A stretch of DNA of 64,000 bases, taken from Methanoplanus limicola DSM 2279 (GTDB lineage: Archaea > Halobacteriota > Methanomicrobia > Methanomicrobiales > Methanomicrobiaceae). Every line of letters begins with the position of its first letter. The first letter of the stretch is position 1. A program made the translations under genes and the position numbers. The stretch is from NCBI RefSeq assembly GCF_000243255.1, contig NZ_CM001436.1, positions 2,458,020 through 2,522,019 on the forward strand. The letters are read 5' to 3'. The notes under the pieces were generated by a model. It ran no database searches and was not told the DNA's origin. It worked only from the letters and a program-made list of their open reading frames with translations. Positions 45,639-53,512 of the stretch are shown here, in pieces.

Positions 45639-45722
45639 GATCATGATGACCTGACAAAACTATATTATGAGATCATGATGACCTGACAAAACTATATCAT
45701 GAGATCATGATAGCTTGATAAC
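45639..45722. repeat. Direct repeat, 32-bp unit, about 2.5 copies
   Basis: Units at 45639-45670 and 45671-45702 differ by one base and begin GATCATGATGACCTGACAAA; a third, incomplete and diverged, starts at 45703. The unit contains the palindrome ATCATGAT. The stretch 45566-46050 otherwise shows a simple ATTATCATC-rich tract (45566-45610) and no supported gene. Confidence 0.85.
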
Positions 45723-46050
45723 ACCATGTCCTGAAATCAGGAACCTGAAAAATTAAGAGAACCGGAGGATTAAAATCAGGCCGGAAACAGAACAAAATAA
45801 GAAGACATATATATTATCAGACACAATCTCAATATCGGGCGGTCTTTATTCCAAATCACTTCAATCGTCCGGCAGATAAAAAATCCGCATGCCGTTCCGC
45901 CCCGTTGTTTTCATTGCGGCATCTTCGGGTTTTGGGGCGAATGGAACCGGGCAATATCAGATAAAATCCAATATATCCCGGCCCATATAATTTCATAAAT
46001 TTAAGAAGCACTTTTTTCCCGGAAAAATTCAGACCTCTCTGAACAGATAA

Positions 46051-46258
46051 AAAATCCGGCAAACTGCACAGAAATAATCAAAATTACGGTAAACTGCACA
46101 GAAGTAATCAAAATTACGGTAAACTACGCAGAAGTAATCAAAATTACGGTAAACTGCACAGAAGTAATCAAAATTACGGTCACATCATAGAAAAACTCAA
46201 AATTACGGTCACTTCAAAGAAATAATCAAAATTACGGTAAACAACACAGAAATTATAA
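46051..46258. repeat. Tandem array, ~30-bp unit, about seven copies
   Basis: Units start near 46051, 46081, 46111, 46141, 46171, 46200 and 46229; the first five are 30 bp, later ones 29. The core is AAATTACGGTAAACTGCACA followed by GAAGTAATCA. At each junction GTAAT-CAAA-ATTAC forms a 14-bp inverted repeat, so each unit border offers a dimer binding site. The array runs up to the TATA-like ATTATAAAT (46252-46260) of the nitroreductase gene, whose expression it probably controls. Confidence 0.9.
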
Positions 46259-46301
46259 ATACTCAACCGACCGAATGAGAACCAAAAGGAGTGATTATTA
46301 A

Positions 46302-47135
46302 ATGTCAGTAATTCTGGATCCTGAAAAATGCAACAATTGCGGGATATGTGCAGACGTCTGCCCGGTATCCTGCATAGCAGTGGATAAAGACACATATCCA
46401 TACATACCGGAAGGCTTTGAGGAAACATGCACATCATGCGGCCAGTGTGAGGCATTCTGCCCCAAAGGAGCCATAATATGTGATTCCGGAGGAAAATATT
46501 CCCCATACACAAATATCGATGCACCGGATATAACCGCCGGGCAGCTTCACAGATTCCTGCTCAACAGAAGACCGTTCAGGAATTATAAAAAAAAGAATGT
46601 CGATAGAGAAACAATAGAAAAGATCCTTGACACTGCACGATACGCACCATCTGCCGGAAACGAACAGCCTGTAAAATGGATAATAGTGACAGGAGAAGAA
46701 GCAATATCAGAAATTGTTGAAAAAGCAATAGAAGCAATGGAAAAAGCAGTAAAAAAAGATCCGGAGAGCGAATATGCAGCAATACTCCGCCCCATAAAAG
46801 CCGCATACCTGAGAGGCGAAGATTTAATCTGCAAATCTGTACCACACATAGTCATAGCTTCAATTCCGGAAGAGAGCCCATACTATGACATCGACTCAGT
46901 GATCGCCCTCTCCTGGTTTGAACTTGCCGCATACTCACACGGAGTCGGGACATGCTGGTGCGGACTCCTGCAGACACTGAGCAACTGCTATGAACCACTG
47001 AGAAAAGCACTTGCAGTTCCTGACGGATATAAATCCGGATGTGTAATGATGTTTGGATACGGAAAATACAGAGTACGGCATATCCCTCCAAGAGAAATGG
47101 CGGATGTAAAATGGCTTGGGGAAATTCAGGAATAA
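46302..47135 (+). CDS. Ferredoxin-nitroreductase fusion protein
   Basis: 277 residues with a strong AAAGGAGTGAT ribosome-binding site. About 1-65 is a two-cluster ferredoxin domain: CNNCGICADVCPVSC and CTSCGQCEAFCPKG, each a C-x2-C-x2-C-x3-C set for a 4Fe-4S cluster. About 85-277 is a nitroreductase (FMN) domain: RRPFRNYKKKNVDRETIEKI, ARYAPSAGNEQPVKW and the late GVGTCWCG. This class moves electrons from ferredoxin to FMN and then to a substrate that is unknown. The array of 30-bp repeats just upstream suggests tight control. Confidence 0.93.
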   Translation: MSVILDPEKCNNCGICADVCPVSCIAVDKDTYPYIPEGFEETCTSCGQCEAFCPKGAIICDSGGKYSPYTNIDAPDITAGQLHRFLLNRRPFRNYKKKNVDRETIEKILDTARYAPSAGNEQPVKWIIVTGEEAISEIVEKAIEAMEKAVKKDPESEYAAILRPIKAAYLRGEDLICKSVPHIVIASIPEESPYYDIDSVIALSWFELAAYSHGVGTCWCGLLQTLSNCYEPLRKALAVPDGYKSGCVMMFGYGKYRVRHIPPREMADVKWLGEIQE

Positions 47136-47256
47136 CCCAAAACTCCGGTTAAAAAAGAATATAAACGGCATTTTCAGGACATCTGACAGAAATTGCCTGA
47201 AATTAAAATATCTTTTCATCATCCTTTAATTACAGATATTTTTTAAAGTGATACTA

Positions 47257-47395
47257 AAATTAACATCATGAATATTTCCAAAAATCAAACAAAATGAAAT
47301 TAACATCATGAATATTTCCAAAAATCAAACAAAATGAAATTAACAGCATGAATATTTCCAAAAATCAAACAAAATGAAATTAACAGCATGAATAT
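47257..47395. repeat. Tandem array, 40-bp unit, about 3.5 copies
   Basis: Units at 47261-47300, 47301-47340 and 47341-47380 plus a partial 47381-47395. The unit begins TAACATCATGAATATTTCCA and continues AAAATCAAACAAAATGAAAT; a T/G change (ATCATG to AGCATG) separates the first two from the last ones. It lies 105 bases before the sensor kinase gene. The remainder of the gap 47136-47501 shows nothing else. Confidence 0.92.
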
Positions 47396-47501
47396 CATTA
47401 TATGTGTGACGGACAAAAATTACATTTAGGTGCTTATTTTAACAGAACAGTCCCTTTCCGGATAAAACCGGCACAGAGATTTCCATTCAGAAGGCAATAC
47501 A

Positions 47502-50500
47502 ATGATATCAGTTCTATATACAGACGATGAACCCGCCCTGCTTGAAATCGGAAAAATTTTTCTTGAAAAAACGGGTGATTTCACAGTAAAAACTGCCACA
47601 GGAGCAGATGAAGCTCTCAACCTTCTGGAAAAAGAGAAATTTGATGTAATCGTTTCAGATTACCAGATGCCGAAAATGGACGGGATAGAATTCCTGATTG
47701 AAGTCAGGGAAAGATACGGAGATATACCATTTATTCTCTTCACCGGAAAAGGGCGTGAAGAGATTGTAATTCAGGCTATTAACAGCGGAGCGAATTTTTA
47801 CCTCCAGAAAGGCGGAGAGCCAAAATCACAGTTTGCAGAACTCTCACATAAAATCAAATCCACAGCAGCAGATAAAAAAACAAGAGATGCACTCCGCCAG
47901 AGTGAAGAGCAGTCAGGAGCACTCCTCTCTGCCATGCCCGAACCGGTTCTTGTCCACCAGGACGGCATAATCGTATATGCAAACCCTGTAGCATCTGAAA
48001 TCTCAGGCTACCAAAATGACGAGGTCATAGGACAAAACCTCCTGGATTTTATTCCGGAAGAGAACAGAGAGCCTATCGCCTTAAACATGGCAAAAAGGAT
48101 CTCCGGAGATACTTTGAACGATTATGAAGTTGACATCAAAGGCAAATACGGAGACATCCACCATGCAATAGTCAGGACAGCACCGCTTATATTCAACGGC
48201 AGTCCGTCAACAGTTGTGATACTGGCAGATATAACAAAGAGAAGCCGTGAAGAGAGGAAAATCCGTGAATCAGAAGCACTCTACCGGGCGATATTTGAAA
48301 ATACGGGCACAGGTACGATTATATTTGGGGAAGACACCATTATCCTGAAAGTAAACGAGATCTTTTCAGAGATGTCAGGATATTCACGCAGCGAAATTGA
48401 GGGGAAAAAAAGCTGGACAGAGTTTGTCGCAGAAGAAGATCGTGACAGAATGCTGACATACGGTGAACTGCGGCTCAAAGAACCCGGAAATAAAGATTTA
48501 AAAGCATATGAGTTCAGATTCACTGACCGTAGCGGTAAGGTGAAAGAGTGCATTAATAATGTGGGGATGATTGCCGGAACAGATATGAGTGTTGCATCCA
48601 TAGTTGATATATCCTACAAAAAAGATGCAGAAAGAGAACTTAAAGAGAAGAACGAAGACCTTAAAGCCTCCAATGAGCGTCTTTCAGCGGCTGAAGAAGA
48701 ACTGAAAAAGCAGATAGAGATGCTTGCAGAGAGTGAAAATGCTCTGCGTATGAATGAGGAAAGGCTCATAATGGCGCAGGAGATCGGTAATATCGGGTGC
48801 TGGGAGTACAATCCTGACAACGGAAAAATCTGGGCATCAGCCGAGACAATGCGTATCTTCGGACTGCCTGAAGAGGATAACGAAATTCTCCCGGATGTGT
48901 TAAGACCATGCATCCCCGGATGGGAACCAGACACCAAATCACTCAATAATCTCATCGAAAGAGCAAAAGAATATGATGTAGAATTCCATATACAGCCGGC
49001 TGATGGCTCAGAACTTAAGTACGTAAATCTGGTTGCAAAAATAATCACTGACAGAAACACCGGCCAGAAGAAAATAATGGGCATAATCAGGGATATAACT
49101 GAGGAAAATGCCGGAAAAGAAGAATTAAATCTGAAAAACTACGCAATTGATTCCGCAACTGACGCTATCGGAATAGGGGATCTCTCCGGCAACATAACCT
49201 ATGCCAACCCTGCGTTTTTATCAATAATGGGTTATGACAGCCCGGATGAAGTAATAGGTTCAACTTTCCGGAAATTCCCGTACCTTGCCGAAGAAGGAGA
49301 GAGCGTCTATAAAGCAATAATTACTCATGGGTCATGGTCGGGGGAAATTATGGGTAAAAAGAAAGACGGGACGCCAAAAATTCTCTGGTTTAACGCAAAT
49401 ATGATCAGGAATGATTCCGGACAACCTTTAGCATTAATGTTCTCATTCAGGGATATAACAGATCTAAAAAGGACCGAAGAAGCCTTAAAAAAGAGTGAGG
49501 AGAAATACAGGAGTATCTTTGAAAATGCAAACGACCAGATAATAATCCACAAATTAACAACCGAAAATCGCCCCGGAATAATTACCGAGGCTAATAAAAA
49601 GGCCCTGGATACACTTGGATACACCCCTGATGAAATCTTAAAACTCACAATTGCCGACATATCCAGACCACAGAGCCAGGAAGAGATGACCAAAATAGGG
49701 AATGTATTTTTTAATTCAGAAAAAGCAATTTTTCCTGCGGAGCAGATTGCAAAAGACGGACATATAACCCCAGTAGAGGTCAGCACAAAACTTATTGAAT
49801 CTGAAGGGGAACCTGAGGCAATAGCAATAATCCGCGATTTATCTGAGAGGAAAAAAGCAGAGGAAGCTTTAATTCGTGCACACAACCTGTTAAAACTGAT
49901 CACAGGCATTACACGCCATGATATAAAAAACCAGATAACTGCTCTTACCGCCTACCTTGAACTCACAAAATTTTATGAATCAGAGGAAAAAATAAGAGAA
50001 TACATTGATAAAGCAGATATTCCCGCCCGGAATATTGTATCAATCATAGAGAAAACAAAATCTATAGAGAGCATCGGCATAGATGAACCTGTCTGGCAGG
50101 ACCTGCACACAACGGTAAAGACAGCAGCGGAGAAGTTCTCACAAAAAGGCGTTGTAATTACTAATGATCTCCCGTCTGACATCCGGATACTGACAGACCC
50201 GGTTCTTGACAGAGTATATTACAACCTGATAGAAAATTCACTGAGACATGGCGGAGATATTACAGAGATCAGATTTTTTGGGGAAAAGTCCGGCGATGAC
50301 TACCTGATTATATATTCAGACGATGGCAGAGGTATTGCAGATGAAGAGAAAGAGAAGATATTTGAGAAGAATTATGGCCATAATACCGGTCTTGGTCTCT
50401 ACTTTACACGCGAAATCCTGGCTATTACAGGAATTAGTATCAGGGAGAACGGAATTTACGGCAGAGGAGCCAGGTTTGAGATTAGGGTGCCCGAAAAATT

Positions 50501-50522
50501 ATGGGAGATAGCAAAAACCTGA
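47502..50522 (+). CDS. Soluble hybrid histidine kinase: REC - multiple PAS - kinase
   Basis: 1006 residues with no membrane helix. A receiver domain 1-120 has the acidic pair in YTDDEPALL, phospho-Asp in IVSDYQMPKMDG and Lys in FTGKGREEI. PAS domains lie at about 135-250, 260-375, 425-535, 545-655 and 665-780, with a coiled coil (about 375-415) after the second. The dimerisation/H-box is ITRHDIKNQITALTAYLEL (about 800-820), the form common in methanogens. The HATPase has NLIENSLRHG (N box), DDGRGI (G1) and NTGLGLYFTREI (G2). REC at the N-terminus suggests it takes phosphoryl from another kinase or feeds back. The signal is unknown. Confidence 0.92.
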   Translation: MISVLYTDDEPALLEIGKIFLEKTGDFTVKTATGADEALNLLEKEKFDVIVSDYQMPKMDGIEFLIEVRERYGDIPFILFTGKGREEIVIQAINSGANFYLQKGGEPKSQFAELSHKIKSTAADKKTRDALRQSEEQSGALLSAMPEPVLVHQDGIIVYANPVASEISGYQNDEVIGQNLLDFIPEENREPIALNMAKRISGDTLNDYEVDIKGKYGDIHHAIVRTAPLIFNGSPSTVVILADITKRSREERKIRESEALYRAIFENTGTGTIIFGEDTIILKVNEIFSEMSGYSRSEIEGKKSWTEFVAEEDRDRMLTYGELRLKEPGNKDLKAYEFRFTDRSGKVKECINNVGMIAGTDMSVASIVDISYKKDAERELKEKNEDLKASNERLSAAEEELKKQIEMLAESENALRMNEERLIMAQEIGNIGCWEYNPDNGKIWASAETMRIFGLPEEDNEILPDVLRPCIPGWEPDTKSLNNLIERAKEYDVEFHIQPADGSELKYVNLVAKIITDRNTGQKKIMGIIRDITEENAGKEELNLKNYAIDSATDAIGIGDLSGNITYANPAFLSIMGYDSPDEVIGSTFRKFPYLAEEGESVYKAIITHGSWSGEIMGKKKDGTPKILWFNANMIRNDSGQPLALMFSFRDITDLKRTEEALKKSEEKYRSIFENANDQIIIHKLTTENRPGIITEANKKALDTLGYTPDEILKLTIADISRPQSQEEMTKIGNVFFNSEKAIFPAEQIAKDGHITPVEVSTKLIESEGEPEAIAIIRDLSERKKAEEALIRAHNLLKLITGITRHDIKNQITALTAYLELTKFYESEEKIREYIDKADIPARNIVSIIEKTKSIESIGIDEPVWQDLHTTVKTAAEKFSQKGVVITNDLPSDIRILTDPVLDRVYYNLIENSLRHGGDITEIRFFGEKSGDDYLIIYSDDGRGIADEEKEKIFEKNYGHNTGLGLYFTREILAITGISIRENGIYGRGARFEIRVPEKLWEIAKT

Positions 50523-50558
50523 GAGAAAAACAGAATGAATAATTTCCGGAAAGAGAAA

Positions 50559-51587
50559 TCAGCACCTCTCAGCTGCCATCATTGACTGATGGTTCTTACT
50601 GCGGTCAAACAGAGACTTTGACATTTCTGAGATATTATCTTCAGACCACTTCTCAAGCGAATGAAAAAGTTCTGTCCTGTAAAATTCGTTCCTGTCATAG
50701 AGGTTTCTAAAAAGCCTCTCTAAGTCCCTTAAGAGGACCTTTCTGCCGTCCATCTGCGGATAATTGACATTGATGTCGGCAAGCAGGGCACACATAAGGT
50801 CATGTCCGCGGCACAGCTGCATAGGATGGTCGAAATAATCCGGATTTTTGGCCTTCTCAACACTGAGTGCCGCCATGAAATCCTCATACTTTGCCTTATT
50901 CCTGCCGGAGATGAGGGAAAGAAGCTTATCTTCATCACACCTGAAAGTAACAGGATCTGTAAACTCAAGGAATAAATTTTTCTTCTTGCAGTTGATATGC
51001 TTAAATGTCATATTAAAGCCGTATTTCTGGTTTACATAGAGCGAAAGCCCGATGAGCACCGAGCACCGGACAATGGAGGAGAGAATGCTCTCCTTTCTAA
51101 GGCCAATAGTCATATTTCTCTGAAATTCCCCTCCGGCAGAATGCTTCCTGTAATATTCAAGGACTCTCCCGATCAGTTCATCAGAGATTATCATCGTCTC
51201 GATGTCATGTGTGTCTGTCATAAAGACGTTCTCCCTCTCCTCTGTCCCGTCAGGCATAAAGAACGAAAAATCCCGGTCAACAATCCCTATAACTGAACTC
51301 TCTGCATCCTCTTTAAGTCTGTCAGAGAGAGAATCAATAATTTTAATGACATTCTCCTTTGAATTTGCAAACCTTATCTCGGACAGTTCACAGTTAAAAA
51401 ACCGCGAATAGAACTCATAGTCACCCGGCCCTTCGGTGAGGATGAAGATCTTTGACTTAAGCCCGGGATAATTCCTCTCCATCTTCATTATGGTTCCGCC
51501 AATCTCTTCAGGGTCAGCCCAGATCTCCTCAAGCCTGTAGCTTTCGCCGTACCTGCCCGGTCTTCTTCTGCCTTTAATCATCACCAT
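50559..51587 (-). CDS. ariB: DUF4435 TOPRIM-like effector of a PARIS-like defence pair
   Basis: A 342-residue DUF4435 protein. FILTEGPGDYEFYSRFF (about 48-64) supplies the TOPRIM Glu, and IGIVDRDFSF (about 99-108) the D-x-D; THDIETMIIS is the family's third block. In PARIS the ATPase AriA releases AriB (DUF4435 TOPRIM nuclease, shown to cut tRNA) when phage anti-restriction proteins appear. Here the gene overlaps the ATPase gene by 14 bases and follows it, as in PARIS. A type I R-M system 21 kb away is the sort of target whose inhibitors PARIS watches. The name is given from the domain pair and order. Confidence 0.85.
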   Translation of the reverse strand: MVMIKGRRRPGRYGESYRLEEIWADPEEIGGTIMKMERNYPGLKSKIFILTEGPGDYEFYSRFFNCELSEIRFANSKENVIKIIDSLSDRLKEDAESSVIGIVDRDFSFFMPDGTEERENVFMTDTHDIETMIISDELIGRVLEYYRKHSAGGEFQRNMTIGLRKESILSSIVRCSVLIGLSLYVNQKYGFNMTFKHINCKKKNLFLEFTDPVTFRCDEDKLLSLISGRNKAKYEDFMAALSVEKAKNPDYFDHPMQLCRGHDLMCALLADINVNYPQMDGRKVLLRDLERLFRNLYDRNEFYRTELFHSLEKWSEDNISEMSKSLFDRSKNHQSMMAAERC

Positions 51588-53316
51588 GCCCCTCTGACAG
51601 ATCGACAGTATAGTCCCAGTTGGTGTGAATCAGCTGTGGAGAATGGGTTGCTATTATGAACTCCGAACCGGTAATATCTGTGATCTTCTTTATGTAATCG
51701 AGATACTGCCTCTGCCAGACGATATGAAGTGAGATCTCCGGTTCGTCAATTAAGACGAGAGTGCCGGGATCTGTGAAGAAGATGAGGTCGTAGTACATAA
51801 CGAGCTGGTTTTGCTCCCCGGAAGAGAGCCTTTCAGGCTTTATCCTCTCACTGTCGCCGACCGTGAAGTAAAAGCCCCTGTCTGCCCGGATTTCAAACGA
51901 GAGATTCAGGAAGAGTGCGTTTATTATCCGTATCAGCAGGTCGATCTTCTTTTCAAGGTCACTGAATATGAGGTATTTCTTCTCAGTGTCTTCGATGTAC
52001 AGTGTCAGTGCAGCCAAAACCCCGGTCTCGTCCTTTATCTCATCCTCATCTATCTCAAATATCTCGCCTTTTGCCGGCTCATGTGAGAGAAAACCAAGTT
52101 TCTTAAGCTTCTTCTGTTCGAGCCGGATGTTTGAGAGGCTCTGAATGATAGTCTCTGCCGGTGGCAGCAGCCCTTCCGCCATTTCATAGCAGAGCTTCAT
52201 GTACCTGGAAGGATATGTGGCATCAAGCTGCTGCGTGCTGGCGGCGTAATCGTTTAACATCGCCTGGATGCGTTTTTTTATGTCATCCGAATGGTTGAGT
52301 ATTGTCAGTTCATAGGTTCTCTTTGCCCCGGGAATATGGCTGGTTAAGAGATCGTCCTCGCGTTTCTCCCCGGATTCGGAATTCTGCCAGAGCCTCTGGG
52401 CCGATATGAATTTCACAGGAATTGGAGGAATTATCCGGGAGAGTTCCCACGAGGTCTCATCCTCACTGTAGTTGTCAGGATTTACGGTGTATTCAAGTGT
52501 TTTTCCGGCAGAACAGGTTTTGAAATGTAATGACCACATCTCTTTGCCGGGAAGCTTTCTCCCCTTTGGCTTATCCTGGCTCTTCTCTATTGTCAGTACT
52601 CTTCTCTCTGTTGAATTCTCTTCTTCAGTGTAAAAGCCGATCTCTGCCGAACTGAAGGGGATGTCCCTTATCTCTTTTATGTTTCCGACAAACACGGCCC
52701 TAAGAAGCCTGAGTATTGTTGTCTTTCCGTAACCGTTTGGTGCTGTGACAATGGAGATGTGTTCACCGTTCTCAAGCGGAATTTTATGGTTGAATTTTGA
52801 GAAGAGGCCCTTGATATCTATGTATTCCAGTTTTATCCGGTTGAAACGGAGGGGAGAGTCCCTGGTTATGGCATCTATGAGCCGTCCGAGCATTGCTTCG
52901 GTATTCTCTGAATCTAAAAGCGGGAATTCAACCCACTTGTCTGAGAAGAGTTTTGATACGACATCTATGTATTCTGTATGGAGTTTTTGGCTTCCGAGAA
53001 ATACAACCCTTTCGTAGTTTAAGAGGCCGTCTGATTCTGCGTTGATCTCTATTGTATCATATTCAAGGCCGGATTCGGCAAAGGTTTTCGCACTGTAATC
53101 CGGGATTTCCTCATTTGGGAGTAGAAATCCAAAGCGTGGCGAGAGTATTACGTAGTCTTCCTCATAGAAGATTTCACAGTATTCCCGGCATCTTTCTGCA
53201 AGCCTGCCAGTATAGGCGTCTTTTGCCCTGACGTGCCGGTTTTTGTCGAGGTTTGTATCCCAGTCCCAGATCTTTTCTTCCCCTGCGGGAATTATTACCA
53301 GGGTCTTTAGTGCCAT
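51574..53316 (-). CDS. ariA: AAA/ABC-type ATPase of a PARIS-like pair, with an extra N-terminal domain
   Basis: 580 residues. About 1-150 is an extra domain (TLVIIPAGEEKIWDWD, VILSPRFGFLLPNEEIPDYS) that resembles DUF6884-type domains. About 155-580 is an SMC/ABC-like ATPase: Walker A TAPNGYGKTT (about 191-200), signature LSSGEQNQLVMYYDL, Walker B TLVLIDEPEISLH and the switch His in IIATHSPQLI. The latter half fits AriA-like AAA_21/AAA_15 ATPases that form a ring holding AriB. Published AriA proteins start near the ATPase part, so the N-terminal fusion is unusual as far as I know. Confidence 0.85.
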   Translation of the reverse strand: MALKTLVIIPAGEEKIWDWDTNLDKNRHVRAKDAYTGRLAERCREYCEIFYEEDYVILSPRFGFLLPNEEIPDYSAKTFAESGLEYDTIEINAESDGLLNYERVVFLGSQKLHTEYIDVVSKLFSDKWVEFPLLDSENTEAMLGRLIDAITRDSPLRFNRIKLEYIDIKGLFSKFNHKIPLENGEHISIVTAPNGYGKTTILRLLRAVFVGNIKEIRDIPFSSAEIGFYTEEENSTERRVLTIEKSQDKPKGRKLPGKEMWSLHFKTCSAGKTLEYTVNPDNYSEDETSWELSRIIPPIPVKFISAQRLWQNSESGEKREDDLLTSHIPGAKRTYELTILNHSDDIKKRIQAMLNDYAASTQQLDATYPSRYMKLCYEMAEGLLPPAETIIQSLSNIRLEQKKLKKLGFLSHEPAKGEIFEIDEDEIKDETGVLAALTLYIEDTEKKYLIFSDLEKKIDLLIRIINALFLNLSFEIRADRGFYFTVGDSERIKPERLSSGEQNQLVMYYDLIFFTDPGTLVLIDEPEISLHIVWQRQYLDYIKKITDITGSEFIIATHSPQLIHTNWDYTVDLSEGHGDD

Positions 53317-53512
53317 TCTTTTAAATTATGAGCCGGAATGCAGATTAATGTAGCGAATGGCCGGTATGATAGAATATTTTGATAATCGGAAATTCAAAGA
53401 GGGGTTTTATCCGGCCTTTTTGGTCATGATTAATCCCGGAGAATTCCTCTCTCTTCAGGAGGAACTTCACATCTTCCTCCGGGCAGTCTGACTGGATTTC
53501 AGGAGATTTTTT

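Noticed and set aside
45856-46062. 68-residue minus-strand frame
   Set aside because: Residue pattern looks random, no ribosome-binding site, and it covers GC-rich non-coding sequence next to the 30-bp array.
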